A DNA stretch of 64,000 nt from Lachnospiraceae bacterium (lineage in GTDB: Bacteria; Bacillota; Clostridia; Lachnospirales; Lachnospiraceae): contig JAGASK010000009.1 in assembly GCA_017621815.1 (NCBI GenBank), positions 1 to 64,000 of the forward strand. The letters run 5' to 3'. Under the pieces are notes generated by a model. The model was not told the DNA's origin. It did not search any database and saw only the letters and a list, made by a program, of their open reading frames with translations. Positions 8,533-18,454 of this stretch are shown here, piece by piece (the first letter of the stretch is position 1; every line of letters begins with the position of its first letter). The position numbers and the translations under genes were made by a program.

Positions 8533-9276
8533 TTGAAAAATATGGTGAAAAAAAATCAGATTATGATTACGGCGCTGGCAATTATGATTGCAGTGGCAGG
8601 TTACCTGAACTTCGCAGGAACCAGGATTACAGATGAGGATATTATGACTACAGGAGCAGATGCCGTATCGGCTCTCGATGAACAGGCAGCGATTCAGGAA
8701 GATACAGATGTTGCGGCTTTATTTGAAATATCGGATGAAGACATGGAACAGGCTGAAATTTATGATATTGAAAGCATGGATTCCGAAGTAATCACGGAAC
8801 AGGAAAATTATCTGGATGAAACTATGGATGAGCTTATGGCGGAAACAGCCGCAGATTCAGTGGAGGGACAGATTTCCGAAACGGACACTCCGGGCGAAGC
8901 TGTTTTTACTTCCGCATCAAGCCTTGATTCTCTTTCCGGGGCTAAGCTTATGAAGGAACAGGTAAGGGCTAAGAACAAAGAAACCCTGCTGGAAATCATC
9001 AATAATGTAAATATCAGTGAAGAGCAGAAGCAGGAAGCCATAGACGGAATGATAGCCATAACCGATATTGCAGAAAAAGAAACTGCTGCGGAAATCCTGC
9101 TGGAAGCCAAGGGTTTTGATGATGTGGTGGTGAGTATTGCAGACGGAATGGTGGATGTTGTGGTTAATGCCCCGGAGCTTACCGAAGCACAGCGTGCGCA
9201 GATTGAAGATATTGTGGTGCGCAAGACAGGAATCGGAGCGGAAAATATTGTAATCAGTACTATTGCACAGGAATAA
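8533..9276 (+). CDS. spoIIIAH: Stage III sporulation protein AH, channel partner of SpoIIQ/GA
   Basis: A 247-residue single-pass protein: N-terminal TM (about 8-24), an acidic linker, then the YscJ/FliF-like domain (AEILLEAKGFDDVVVSIADG and VVRKTGIGAENIVIS). TTG at 8533 is chosen because GGAG lies 8 bases upstream; the ATG at 8542 would be too far away. It is the last gene of the spoIIIA operon. SpoIIIAH meets SpoIIQ (or its substitute) from the forespore. Confidence 0.93.
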   Translation: MKNMVKKNQIMITALAIMIAVAGYLNFAGTRITDEDIMTTGADAVSALDEQAAIQEDTDVAALFEISDEDMEQAEIYDIESMDSEVITEQENYLDETMDELMAETAADSVEGQISETDTPGEAVFTSASSLDSLSGAKLMKEQVRAKNKETLLEIINNVNISEEQKQEAIDGMIAITDIAEKETAAEILLEAKGFDDVVVSIADGMVDVVVNAPELTEAQRAQIEDIVVRKTGIGAENIVISTIAQE

Positions 9277-9327
9277 AATGTGTTATCCTATTACAAGAGA
9301 CAATAGCAGAATGAAAGGAACACCGGA

Positions 9328-10476
9328 ATGAAAAGAATATTTTTAATTGTGCTTGACAGTGTCGGAATAGGAGCGATGGAGGATGCAGCAGAGTTTGGTG
9401 ACGCAGGATGCAATACACTTCGTTCGGCATCACTAAGCTCCTGTTTCCAAATGCCCAACATGGCTCAAATGGGATTATTCAATATTGACGGAATAGATTG
9501 GAAGGAAGGCGTAGCTGCCCCCACAGCGGCATACGGCAGAATGAAAGAGGCATCAAAGGGGAAGGATACTACCATTGGACATTGGGAAATTGCGGGAATT
9601 ATTTCTGAAAATCCCCTGCCGGTATATCCGGACGGCTTTCCTGAGGAAATTTTAAAGCCTTTTTGTGAAATGACAGGAAGGGGTATTTTGTGCAATGCGC
9701 CTTATTCCGGAACGGAGGTAATTAAGGACTATGGAGATGAGCATGTAAAAACCGGCAAACTGATAGTATATACTTCTGCAGACAGCGTTTTTCAAATTGC
9801 AGCCCATGAGGATGTAGTGCCTGTGGAGACCCTGTACCGTTATTGTGAAATGGCAAGAAAACTGCTTACCGGAAAGCACAGTGTGGGAAGGGTGATTGCA
9901 AGACCCTTTACGGGAAGCAGCGGAAACTATACCCGTACGCCCAGACGTCATGATTATTCCCTTCTGCCGCCGGCTCCCACCATGCTGGATGCTATTTGTG
10001 CAGCGGGAAAGGAAGTTATCGGAGTAGGCAAGATAAAGGATATTTTTGCAGGACAGGGCATTACCTCTTATGTATATACAAAGGGGAACAGGGAAGGCAT
10101 TCAAAGGACCCTTCAGTATATGGAACAGGATTTTGAGGGACTTTGTTTTGTGAATCTTGTTGATTATGATATGCTTTACGGACACAGAAATGATATTGAG
10201 GGCTACGGAAGGGCGCTGACGGAATTTGATGAAGCCCTGCCTGAAATAATAAGCAGGCTGCGGAAGGATGATGTTCTTATGATAACGGCAGACCATGGCT
10301 GTGACCCGGGATATACGGCATCCACCGACCATTCCAGGGAATACACGCCCTTTATTATGTATGGGCACGGAATTAAGCCTGTAAATCTGGGAACAAGAGA
10401 AACCTTTGCAGATATAGGTGCAACTGTGTTAAAATACTTAGACGTGCCGGGAAACATTGCCGGTATGCCTGTTTAA
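9328..10476 (+). CDS. deoB: Phosphopentomutase
   Basis: A 382-residue enzyme of the alkaline phosphatase superfamily that interconverts (deoxy)ribose 1- and 5-phosphate in nucleoside salvage. Metal-binding and active-site motifs are visible: VLDSVGIGAMEDA near the N-terminus, the phospho-Thr segment GKDTTIGHWE, and ADHGCDPGYTASTDHSREY near the C-terminus (D and H ligands). Length is normal. In B. subtilis the homologue (drm) lies by ripX/xerD; here it sits between the spoIIIA operon and prfC. Confidence 0.96.
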   Translation: MKRIFLIVLDSVGIGAMEDAAEFGDAGCNTLRSASLSSCFQMPNMAQMGLFNIDGIDWKEGVAAPTAAYGRMKEASKGKDTTIGHWEIAGIISENPLPVYPDGFPEEILKPFCEMTGRGILCNAPYSGTEVIKDYGDEHVKTGKLIVYTSADSVFQIAAHEDVVPVETLYRYCEMARKLLTGKHSVGRVIARPFTGSSGNYTRTPRRHDYSLLPPAPTMLDAICAAGKEVIGVGKIKDIFAGQGITSYVYTKGNREGIQRTLQYMEQDFEGLCFVNLVDYDMLYGHRNDIEGYGRALTEFDEALPEIISRLRKDDVLMITADHGCDPGYTASTDHSREYTPFIMYGHGIKPVNLGTRETFADIGATVLKYLDVPGNIAGMPV

Positions 10477-10507
10477 AATATTTTTAAATTACCTGGAGGA
10501 AAAACAC

Positions 10508-12100
10508 GTGGAAAGTATTGAAAAAGAAATAAACAGAAGACGGACTTTTGCCATTATATCCCATCCCGATGCAGGTAAGACCACGCTGACGGAAAAATTC
10601 CTGTTATACGGAGGAGCCATTAATCTGGCAGGGAGCGTTAAAGGTAAAGCAACCGCAAGACATGCGGTATCCGACTGGATGGAAATAGAAAAGGAGAGAG
10701 GTATTTCCGTTACCTCATCGGTGCTTCAGTTTGAGTATGAGGGATTTTGCATTAATATTCTGGATACGCCGGGACATCAGGATTTCTCCGAAGATACCTA
10801 CCGTACCCTGATGGCTGCGGATTCGGCTGTTATGGTAATTGATGCGTCAAAGGGTGTGGAAGCGCAGACCAGAAAGCTTTTTAAAGTCTGTGTTATGCGC
10901 AAAATACCTATTTTTACTTTTATAAACAAAATGGACAGGGATGCCAATGATACATTTGAGCTTCTGGATGAAATTGAAAAGGAACTGGGAATAGCAACCT
11001 GTCCGGTAAACTGGCCCATTGGCTCCGGCAAGCGTTTTAAGGGAGTTTATGACAGGAATAACCGCTGTGTCATTACTTTTTCCGATACGGAAAAGGGAAC
11101 GAAGGAAGGTGAAACCACCGTAATTCCCGTGGAGGATGAAGCCAGGCTGAGCCAGGCAATCGGTGAAGAAGCAGCAGGAATATTGTCGGATGAAATTGAA
11201 CTGCTTGATGGCGCAAGTGCTGAATTTGATTTGCAGCAGGTTCAGGCAGGAGAGCTTACTCCGGTATTTTTCGGTTCGGCGCTTACTAATTTCGGAGTGG
11301 AATTCTTTTTGAAGCATTTCCTTGAAATGACGACCACACCCCTTCCCAGAAAGGCGGATACAGGACTGGTTTCTCCCACAGAGAATGAGTTCTCAGCTTT
11401 TGTATTTAAAATTCAGGCCAATATGAATAAGGCTCACAGAGACAGAATTGCATTTATGCGTATCTGTTCCGGTAAATATGAAGCCAGCATGGAAGTGAAG
11501 CATGTGCAGGGAGGCAGGGTAATGCGCCTGTCACAGCCTCAGCAGATTATGGCAAGCGAAAGAAAAATTCTGGAGGAAGCATATGCCGGAGACATCATCG
11601 GTGTGTTTGACCCGGGAATTTTTTCCATTGGGGATACTCTGTGTATGCCGAAGGAACAATTCAAATATGAAGGGATTCCCACCTTTGCGCCGGAGCATTT
11701 TGCAAGGGTCAGACAGATGGATACCATGAAAAGAAAGCAGTTTGTAAAGGGAATTACCCAGATTGCGCAGGAAGGCGCTATTCAGATTTTCCAGGAATTT
11801 AACATAGGTATGGAAGAAATTATTGTGGGTGTGGTAGGTGTACTGCAGTTTGATGTTTTGAAGTACCGGCTGGAAAATGAATATAATGTGGAAATTAAGC
11901 TGGAACCATTGCCTTATGAGCATATCAGATGGATAGAAAATAAGGAAATTGATCTCGCAAAACTGACAGGAACTTCTGATATGAAGAAAATAAAAGATTT
12001 AAAGGGCAATCCATTGCTGCTGTTTATAAATTCATGGAGCATTGGCATGACCCTGGACAGAAATAAGGATTTGGTTCTTTCAGAGTTTGGACGTGATTAA
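10508..12100 (+). CDS. prfC: Peptide chain release factor 3
   Basis: A 530-residue translational GTPase, the usual RF3 length. The G1 box is ISHPDAGKTT, G2 RGISVTSSVLQF, G3 DTPGHQDFSED and G4 INKMDRD. It recycles RF1/RF2 after peptide release. GTG 10508 is the likely start: CTGGAGG lies 9 bases upstream and the protein then begins VESIEKEINRRRTFAIISHP like its homologues. An earlier ATG at 10457 overlaps deoB. The next gene starts at the base after the stop codon. Confidence 0.95.
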   Translation: MESIEKEINRRRTFAIISHPDAGKTTLTEKFLLYGGAINLAGSVKGKATARHAVSDWMEIEKERGISVTSSVLQFEYEGFCINILDTPGHQDFSEDTYRTLMAADSAVMVIDASKGVEAQTRKLFKVCVMRKIPIFTFINKMDRDANDTFELLDEIEKELGIATCPVNWPIGSGKRFKGVYDRNNRCVITFSDTEKGTKEGETTVIPVEDEARLSQAIGEEAAGILSDEIELLDGASAEFDLQQVQAGELTPVFFGSALTNFGVEFFLKHFLEMTTTPLPRKADTGLVSPTENEFSAFVFKIQANMNKAHRDRIAFMRICSGKYEASMEVKHVQGGRVMRLSQPQQIMASERKILEEAYAGDIIGVFDPGIFSIGDTLCMPKEQFKYEGIPTFAPEHFARVRQMDTMKRKQFVKGITQIAQEGAIQIFQEFNIGMEEIIVGVVGVLQFDVLKYRLENEYNVEIKLEPLPYEHIRWIENKEIDLAKLTGTSDMKKIKDLKGNPLLLFINSWSIGMTLDRNKDLVLSEFGRD

Positions 12101-13291
12101 ATGAAAAAAAGGCGGATAATTCCGGTTTTGATGCTTGTGCTTATGCTTTCGGGCTGTGGGGCATTGCAGGAAAAAACGGAAACAGAACCCCCTCTTGTGG
12201 CGGCAACCCAGCCGCCGGATGAGGAAATGCAGAAGTATTCGGAACTTACTCCGGAAATTGTGCAGATACTGAAAAGGAAACAGGCAGGAAACTTTTATTT
12301 TGACAGGCTGAATGATATGGAGCAGACGGTTTATGTGGAGATTTTGAATGTGCTCCAAAGCTTTGAAAGTGAAGTGGCATTGACCTGTCTTGAAAGTGAT
12401 GTAATAGAAAAGGTTTTTCAGTATGTCCTCAATGACCATCCTGAAATATTCTATGTGGAGGGATATACATTTACCAGGTATACTCTTGGAGATGAAGTGA
12501 AAAAGATTACTTTTTCCGGTACCTACAACATGGATGAGGAGCAGGTCCTTGAAAGAAAAGAACAGATTGACAGTTATGTGAATTTGTGCCTTTCCGGAAT
12601 AACAGAGGATATGGATGACTATGAAAGGGTAAAATATATTTATGAATATATCATAGAAAAGACAGAATATGACGCGGATGCTCCTGACAATCAAAATATC
12701 TGTTCCGTGTTTATTCATCAGAGAAGTGTCTGCCAGGGATATGCAAAAGCAACCCAGTACCTGCTTAATAAAGCAGGAGTGGAAACGACTCTGGTGGTGG
12801 GACGTGTTTCTAAAGGAGAGGGACATGCATGGAATCTGGTTAAGCTTGACGGCAGTTATTATTTCGTGGATACCACCTGGGGAGATGCATCTTATCAGAT
12901 TGTAGAAGGAAATTCAGAGAAAGCAGCGGAAAGCATACCGCCTATTAATTATGATTATCTCTGTGTCACCACGGCGCAGCTGAATAAAACCCATACGATG
13001 GAAGAAGGGACTTCCATTCCCGTTTGTGATGATATGACTGATAATTACTATGTGAGGGAAGGAAAATATTTCACTGAGGTGGACAAGGATAAGCTTTCTG
13101 CACTGTTTGCCGGGGCATATGAAGAAGAAAGCACATATATCACATTAAAATGCAGTTCGGATGAAGTATACCGCCGGATGGTGGAGTATCTGATAGAGGA
13201 ACAGGGGATTTTCAGGTATCTTCAAAATGGGGAAGCCACAGTCTCTTATGCGGATAATAAGGAGCAGATGAGTTTAAGCTTCTGGCTTTAG
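12101..13291 (+). CDS. Lipoprotein with transglutaminase-like (protease/peptidase-type) domain
   Basis: A 396-residue exported protein. The N-terminus has a lipoprotein signal with lipobox MLSGC (Cys near residue 19). The centre has a transglutaminase-like core with a probable catalytic triad: Cys in [15 protein letters not shown], His in [13 protein letters not shown], Asp in [10 protein letters not shown]. Such clostridial lipoproteins are usually of unknown function; cell-envelope peptidase or cross-linking roles are plausible only by family. ATG directly follows the prfC stop with no gap, and no separate promoter is evident, so it is probably cotranscribed with prfC. Confidence 0.85.
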   Translation: MKKRRIIPVLMLVLMLSGCGALQEKTETEPPLVAATQPPDEEMQKYSELTPEIVQILKRKQAGNFYFDRLNDMEQTVYVEILNVLQSFESEVALTCLESDVIEKVFQYVLNDHPEIFYVEGYTFTRYTLGDEVKKITFSGTYNMDEEQVLERKEQIDSYVNLCLSGITEDMDDYERVKYIYEYIIEKTEYDADAPDNQNICSVFIHQRSVCQGYAKATQYLLNKAGVETTLVVGRVSKGEGHAWNLVKLDGSYYFVDTTWGDASYQIVEGNSEKAAESIPPINYDYLCVTTAQLNKTHTMEEGTSIPVCDDMTDNYYVREGKYFTEVDKDKLSALFAGAYEEESTYITLKCSSDEVYRRMVEYLIEEQGIFRYLQNGEATVSYADNKEQMSLSFWL

Positions 13292-13405
13292 ACAAATGTA
13301 TTTTTTGTGGTTTGGACTATGCAAAAACCGTATTTTTTGGTATGATTAATGAATAGTTAAAAAAGGCGCTTATCCTATTGTACAAATAAGAAAGGAAAGT
13401 TTATC

Positions 13406-13789
13406 ATGGAAAAATCATTTGAACAGAACACATATGTATTACAGGAAGATGATGAATTCGGTACGGTCAAAATTGCTGATGATGTGGTAGCAGTCATTGC
13501 AGGGCTGGCAGCTACAGAAGTAAAAGGAGTTGCAGCTATGGCGGGAAATATCAGCAATGAATTGATGAGTAAAATGGGTGTTAAGAGATTATCCAAAGGC
13601 GTTAAGGTAGAAGTAATCGGAAAAAGTGTAAAGGCCGATATTAACCTGATTGTGGAATATGGTTATAATATTCCTGCCATTTCCCAGAAAGTACAGGAAA
13701 AGGTAAAGTCAACCATAGAGAACATGACCGGTTTGGAAGTAACAGATGTAAACATCCGTATTGCCGGTGTTAATATGATAAAGAACTGA
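13406..13789 (+). CDS. Asp23/Gls24 family envelope-stress protein
   Basis: A 127-residue protein with the Asp23 signature: [20 protein letters not shown], a basic middle ([13 protein letters not shown]) and [13 protein letters not shown], ending in the VNIRIAGV strand. In B. subtilis the orthologue yqhY lies next to nusB, as here. Function is not firmly known; membrane stress and lipid homeostasis links have been reported for the family. AGGAAAG precedes ATG 13406. Confidence 0.92.
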   Translation: MEKSFEQNTYVLQEDDEFGTVKIADDVVAVIAGLAATEVKGVAAMAGNISNELMSKMGVKRLSKGVKVEVIGKSVKADINLIVEYGYNIPAISQKVQEKVKSTIENMTGLEVTDVNIRIAGVNMIKN

Positions 13790-13814
13790 CGTAAAAACAG
13801 GCAGGACAATATTC

Positions 13815-14213
13815 ATGAGCAGAAGAGAACTGAGAGAATTGATTTTTAAACTGTTGTTTCGTATAGAATTTAATTCCAGGGAAGAGATGGACAAGCAGAC
13901 AGAATTCTTTTTTGAGGAAGAAGAAAATCAGGCAGATGCAGCGGATACTGCCTATATTACGGATAAGTTCAGCAGGATTGTTGAAAGACTGGAAACAATA
14001 GACAGCACTTTGAATGAAAAAGTAAAAGGATGGGATACCGGACGTATGGGCAAGGTGGACTTAACTATCTTAAGGCTTGCCGTATATGAGATTTTATTTG
14101 ATGAAGAAATTCCCACCGGAGTAGCTATTAATGAAGCCGTGGAACTTGCAAAGAAGTACGGACAGGATTCATCCCCTTCTTTTGTAAACGGTGTATTGGC
14201 TAAATTTGCATAA
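13815..14213 (+). CDS. nusB: Transcription antitermination factor NusB
   Basis: A 132-residue all-helical RNA-binding protein of typical length. It starts [18 protein letters not shown] and ends with the NusB block [18 protein letters not shown] then [10 protein letters not shown]. With NusE it binds boxA RNA and supports rRNA transcription. It lies 25 bases after the Asp23 gene and before xseA; folD, found between nusB and xseA in B. subtilis, is absent here. Confidence 0.95.
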   Translation: MSRRELRELIFKLLFRIEFNSREEMDKQTEFFFEEEENQADAADTAYITDKFSRIVERLETIDSTLNEKVKGWDTGRMGKVDLTILRLAVYEILFDEEIPTGVAINEAVELAKKYGQDSSPSFVNGVLAKFA

Positions 14214-14224
14214 GGTAACAATAA

Positions 14225-15421
14225 ATGATGCGGAACGTGTATACCGTAGGCCAGGTAAATTCATATATAAAAAATATGTTTTCCCAGGATTTTCTGCTGC
14301 AGAGCCTTTCCGTAAAGGGAGAGGTGAGTAATTGCAAGTATCATTCCTCGGGGCATATTTATTTTACGTTAAAAGATATGAAAGGAACGATTTCCTGTGT
14401 GATGTTTGCAGGAAACCGTTCCGGTCTTGCATTTCGGATGATTGAAGGGATGCAGGTCATTGTGCAGGGAACAGTGGATGTCTATGAACGTGACGGAAAA
14501 TACCAGCTGTATGCAAAAAGCATTGAGCAGGACGGTGCCGGCGCCCTGTATGAAAAATTTGAAAAATTAAAAAAAGAGCTGGAAGAGCAGGGAATGTTTG
14601 CTCCCGAATATAAAAAGCCTATTCCACGCTATGCCCGGAAAATAGGAGTGGTAACGGCTCCTACAGGAGCGGCAGTGCGTGATATTATTAATATTGCAAC
14701 GAGAAGAAACCCTTACGTGCAGCTGATTCTTTATCCGGCTATTGTGCAGGGGGAGGCCGCAGCACCCAGTATTATTAACGGAATCCATGCCCTGGAAGAA
14801 ATGCAGGTGGATGTGATTATCGTAGGAAGAGGCGGCGGTTCCATTGAGGATTTATGGGCTTTTAATGAAGAATGCGTGGCACAGGCGGTTTTTGACTGCA
14901 GCATCCCCATTATTTCCGCAGTAGGGCACGAAACGGATATCACGATAATTGATTATGTGGCGGATCTGCGTGCGCCCACTCCGTCAGCGGCAGCGGAGCT
15001 TGCAGTGTTTGATGTTTTCCTTACCCTCCAGAAGATTCGGGAGCAGGAAAACAATTTAAACAGATTGATGAAGAATAAAATAGAATGGAATAAAATCCGG
15101 CTGCAGGCATTTTCAGCAAGGGTGAAAATGAATTCACCTTTAGGAAAAGTCCGTGAAAAGAAAACCTGGCTTATGAACTTGGAAGAAAAACTCACATATG
15201 CCATGAACGGACAGATTGCAGAGAAACGCCACAGCCTGGAAATTTATATAGAAAAGTTAAAAGGATTGTCCCCCTTAGATAAACTGAATCAGGGATTTTC
15301 TTATGTATCTGACGAAAGGGGCCGGACAGTAACTGATATCAATCAGGTTCAGGTCGGCGACAGCTTACAGATTTACCTGAAAAACGGTAAACTGGCGGCG
15401 TCTGTTACAGGAAAGGAATAG
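14225..15421 (+). CDS. xseA: Exodeoxyribonuclease VII large subunit
   Basis: A 398-residue nuclease subunit: N-terminal OB-fold (SVKGEVSNCKYHSSGHIYFT), catalytic domain with IGVVTAPTGAAVRDI, GRGGGSIEDLWAFNEE and SAVGHETDITIIDYVADLRAPTPSAAAE (in parts), and a C-terminal coiled region. Somewhat shorter than the E. coli protein (456) but usual for Firmicutes. Start ATG 14225 or 14228. It is followed 2 bases later by xseB. Confidence 0.96.
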   Translation: MMRNVYTVGQVNSYIKNMFSQDFLLQSLSVKGEVSNCKYHSSGHIYFTLKDMKGTISCVMFAGNRSGLAFRMIEGMQVIVQGTVDVYERDGKYQLYAKSIEQDGAGALYEKFEKLKKELEEQGMFAPEYKKPIPRYARKIGVVTAPTGAAVRDIINIATRRNPYVQLILYPAIVQGEAAAPSIINGIHALEEMQVDVIIVGRGGGSIEDLWAFNEECVAQAVFDCSIPIISAVGHETDITIIDYVADLRAPTPSAAAELAVFDVFLTLQKIREQENNLNRLMKNKIEWNKIRLQAFSARVKMNSPLGKVREKKTWLMNLEEKLTYAMNGQIAEKRHSLEIYIEKLKGLSPLDKLNQGFSYVSDERGRTVTDINQVQVGDSLQIYLKNGKLAASVTGKE

Positions 15422-15423
15422 AA

Positions 15424-15639
15424 ATGGCAAAGAAGGAAGAAAGCTTTAATCTGGAAGAAGCTTTTTTGAAACTGGAAGAAACAGTTGCAACGCTGGAAAG
15501 AGATGATATCTCATTGGAAGCGTCCTTTCAGGAATATCAGAAAGGTATGGAACTGTTAAAAAAGTGCAGTGAAACAATTGATAAAGTGGAAAAGAAGGTT
15601 CTTATTTTAAATGAAAACGGAGAGACAGATGAATTTTAA
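15424..15639 (+). CDS. xseB: Exodeoxyribonuclease VII small subunit
   Basis: A 71-residue helical protein with the XseB pattern: FNLEEAFLKLEETVATLE, then LEASFQEYQKGMELLKKCSE. It forms the regulatory subunit of ExoVII with XseA. Its end overlaps ispA by 11 bases. Confidence 0.95.
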   Translation: MAKKEESFNLEEAFLKLEETVATLERDDISLEASFQEYQKGMELLKKCSETIDKVEKKVLILNENGETDEF

Positions 15640-16531
15640 GCAGCTGCAGCAGCAAAAAGTGGAACATATAGAGGCAGTTATTAGAAAGTATCTGCCGGAA
15701 GAGACGGGATATCAGAAAACTATATTTGAGGCTATGAATTACAGTGTGCTGGCAGGCGGCAAAAGGCTGCGTCCCATGCTTATGGAGGAAAGCTTCCGGC
15801 TGTTTGGGGGCGAAGGAGAAGTAATTGAGCCGTTTATGGCAGCGCTTGAGATGATACATAACTATTCTCTTGTGCATGATGATTTGCCGGCAATGGACAA
15901 TGACGAATACAGAAGAGGCAGAAAAACAACATGGTCGGTTTACGGTGACGGAATGGCGGTTCTTGCCGGTGACGGGCTTTTAAATCTGGCTTTTGAAACG
16001 GCAGCCGGGGCATTTTCCCTTGTTTCGGATTATGAAGAAGCAAAGCGGGTTGCCCGGGCATTGCAGATTCTGGGAGCTAAAGCGGGAATCTATGGAATGA
16101 TTGGCGGTCAGACTGCAGATATTGAAGCTGAGAACGGTAAAAATCCGTTGACAGAGGAGCTGCTTTTATTTATTCATGAAAAGAAAACGGCAGCCCTTAT
16201 CCAGGCAGCGCTGATGATTGGGGCAGTTCTTGCAGGAGCTGACGAATCAGCGGTATCCCAAATGGAAAAGGCTGCATACAATATCGGCATTGCATTTCAG
16301 ATACAGGACGATATATTGGATGTGACAAGTACCACGGAAGTTCTCGGCAAACCGGTAGGCAGTGATGAGAAGAATCATAAGCTTACTTATGTGACGTTAA
16401 AGGGAATTGAAGCTTCCAAAAGAGAAGTGGAAAGACTTTCAGACGAAGCAATTCGTATCCTGGATTCTTTTGAGAATAAAAACGAGTTTTTACAGGAACT
16501 GGTAGAATCGCTGATTACCAGAGAAAAATAA
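15629..16531 (+). CDS. ispA: Polyprenyl (farnesyl) diphosphate synthase
   Basis: A 300-residue all-helical prenyltransferase making C15/C20 diphosphates from IPP and DMAPP. The first aspartate-rich motif is DDLPAMDND and the second DDILD; GGKRLRPML and GGQTADIEAE are also family blocks. Start ATG 15629 follows GGAGAG by 4 bases; an ATG at 15611 lacks a site. It lies directly before dxs, giving an isoprenoid sub-operon as in Bacillus. Confidence 0.94.
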   Translation: MNFKQLQQQKVEHIEAVIRKYLPEETGYQKTIFEAMNYSVLAGGKRLRPMLMEESFRLFGGEGEVIEPFMAALEMIHNYSLVHDDLPAMDNDEYRRGRKTTWSVYGDGMAVLAGDGLLNLAFETAAGAFSLVSDYEEAKRVARALQILGAKAGIYGMIGGQTADIEAENGKNPLTEELLLFIHEKKTAALIQAALMIGAVLAGADESAVSQMEKAAYNIGIAFQIQDDILDVTSTTEVLGKPVGSDEKNHKLTYVTLKGIEASKREVERLSDEAIRILDSFENKNEFLQELVESLITREK

Positions 16532-16562
16532 TTGGGTTGACCTAAGAAAAGAAGGTATGTGT

Positions 16563-18431
16563 ATGTTACTGGACAATATCAATAAAGCAAATGATATCAA
16601 AAATATAGCACCCGGGGATTATCCTGCGCTGGCGGAAGAAATCAGGGAATTCCTGATAGAGAAGATTTCCAAAACAGGCGGTCATCTGGGCTCCAATCTG
16701 GGTGCAGTTGAACTCACCATGGCATTGCACCTTTCTTTTAACCTGCCTGAAGATAAAATTATCTGGGATGTGGGACATCAGTCATATACACATAAGCTTT
16801 TGACAGGGCGCAGGGAAGGATTTGAAAATCTTCGCAAATACGGCGGCATGAGCGGCTTCCCCAAACGAAAGGAGAGCGATTGCGACTGCTTTGACACAGG
16901 ACACAGTTCCACCTCTATTTCTGCAGGACTTGGGCTTGTGAAGGCAAGGGACATTCAGGGGCAGAAGCACAGTGTCATTTCCGTAATCGGTGACGGTTCC
17001 CTGACCGGCGGCATGGCTTATGAAGCCCTGAATAACGCTGCCAAGCTGGAAACCAACTTTATTATTGTATTAAATGATAATAATATGTCCATATCAGAAA
17101 ATGTGGGCGGTGTATCGAAATATCTGAATAACATACGTACGGCAGAGGCTTATCTTGACATTAAGGAAGGTGTGTATAATACCTTAAAGGATATGCCCAA
17201 ATATGGTGACAGAGTGGTGGAAAGCATCAGGAAAGCCAAAAGCAGCTTTAAGCAGCTTGTAGTGCCGGGCATGTTTTTTGAAGATATGGGTCTGACTTAT
17301 TTAGGACCGGTGGACGGACACAATATTCCTGCCATGCTGCGTATGTTCCAGGAAGCGAAGAGAGTGAGAAACGGAGTTATAGTCCATGTAATTACCCAGA
17401 AAGGAAAGGGCTTTGGACCTGCAGAGCGTCATCCTGCCAGATTTCACGGTGCGGAGCCTTTTGATATAGAGACAGGAATCCCCACGAAGCCCAGAACCAC
17501 AGCAAATTATACGGATATATTTTCCACTGTGATGACGAAGCTTGGTGCCAGGGATGAAAGAGTGGTGGCAATTACCGCTGCCATGCCCGACGGAACGGGG
17601 CTTAAACGTTTCAGAAATATATATCCGGAGAGGTTCTTTGATGTGGGAATAGCCGAGGAACATGCAGTTACCTTTGCGGCAGGCCTTGCGGCAGGAGGAT
17701 TAAAGCCTGTGGTGGCTATTTATTCTTCTTTTCTTCAAAGGGCCTATGATCAGATTCTGCATGATGTATGTATCCAGAATCTGCCTGTAGTGTTTGCTAT
17801 AGACAGAGCGGGACTTGTGGGAAGTGATGGAGAAACTCATCAGGGAATTTTTGATTTATCCTATCTTTCTTCCATTCCCAATATGCATATTATGGCTCCT
17901 AAAAATAAATGGGAGCTTTCTGATATGATGAAATTTGCGCTTGCGCTTGGAGCGCCTGTAGCGCTGCGGTATCCCAGAGGAGAAGCATATGCGGGACTTC
18001 AGGAGTTCCGGGCACCCATTGAAATGGGCAAAGCGGAAGCTTTGTATGTAGAGGGTGAAGTCTGTCTGATGGCTGTGGGAAGCATGGTAAAAACAGCAGA
18101 GGCAGTGAGGGAAAACCTTCATGCTGCGGGGATTAAATGCAGCCTTATTAACGCAAGGTTTGTGAAACCTATTGATGAAAATGCCGTTGCTTTTGCGGCA
18201 AAGAACCATAAGCTGGTTGTTACCATAGAAGAAAATGTTGCAAGCGGCGGCTATGGGGAAAAGGTCAGAGAGTATTTTGACAGTCTTTCTGCGGACTGCA
18301 GTCTGATAAATATTGCAATACCCGATGAATATGTGGAGCATGGAAATGTGGATTTGCTGAAAAAGGAAGTTGGAATTGATGCGGAAAGCATTACAAATCG
18401 GATATTAGCGCAGATAAAAAGAGAATCGTAA
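16563..18431 (+). CDS. dxs: 1-deoxy-D-xylulose-5-phosphate synthase
   Basis: A 622-residue thiamine-diphosphate enzyme, first step of the MEP isoprenoid pathway (pyruvate + glyceraldehyde-3-P). Visible motifs: SKTGGHLGSNLGAVELT, DVGHQSYTHK, the ThDP motif GDGSLTGGMAYEALNN, the transketolase pyrimidine domain (DVGIAEEHAVTFAAGLA) and C-terminal domain. ATG 16563 is preferred (7 bases after GAAGG); ATG 16557 abuts that site. Confidence 0.96.
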   Translation: MLLDNINKANDIKNIAPGDYPALAEEIREFLIEKISKTGGHLGSNLGAVELTMALHLSFNLPEDKIIWDVGHQSYTHKLLTGRREGFENLRKYGGMSGFPKRKESDCDCFDTGHSSTSISAGLGLVKARDIQGQKHSVISVIGDGSLTGGMAYEALNNAAKLETNFIIVLNDNNMSISENVGGVSKYLNNIRTAEAYLDIKEGVYNTLKDMPKYGDRVVESIRKAKSSFKQLVVPGMFFEDMGLTYLGPVDGHNIPAMLRMFQEAKRVRNGVIVHVITQKGKGFGPAERHPARFHGAEPFDIETGIPTKPRTTANYTDIFSTVMTKLGARDERVVAITAAMPDGTGLKRFRNIYPERFFDVGIAEEHAVTFAAGLAAGGLKPVVAIYSSFLQRAYDQILHDVCIQNLPVVFAIDRAGLVGSDGETHQGIFDLSYLSSIPNMHIMAPKNKWELSDMMKFALALGAPVALRYPRGEAYAGLQEFRAPIEMGKAEALYVEGEVCLMAVGSMVKTAEAVRENLHAAGIKCSLINARFVKPIDENAVAFAAKNHKLVVTIEENVASGGYGEKVREYFDSLSADCSLINIAIPDEYVEHGNVDLLKKEVGIDAESITNRILAQIKRES

Positions 18432-18454
18432 CAGGAAAGAAATGGAATTACCGG

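Noticed and set aside
9652..10368. 238-codon minus-strand ORF opposite deoB
   Set aside because: Antisense to a complete phosphopentomutase, without start signals or domain features.
12080..12826. 248-codon minus-strand ORF opposite the transglutaminase-like lipoprotein gene
   Set aside because: Shadow frame; the + strand has lipobox and catalytic triad.
9277..13405. TTATCCTATT word in front of both deoB and the asp23 gene
   Set aside because: A 10-base match only; flanks do not align and neither forms a convincing element.
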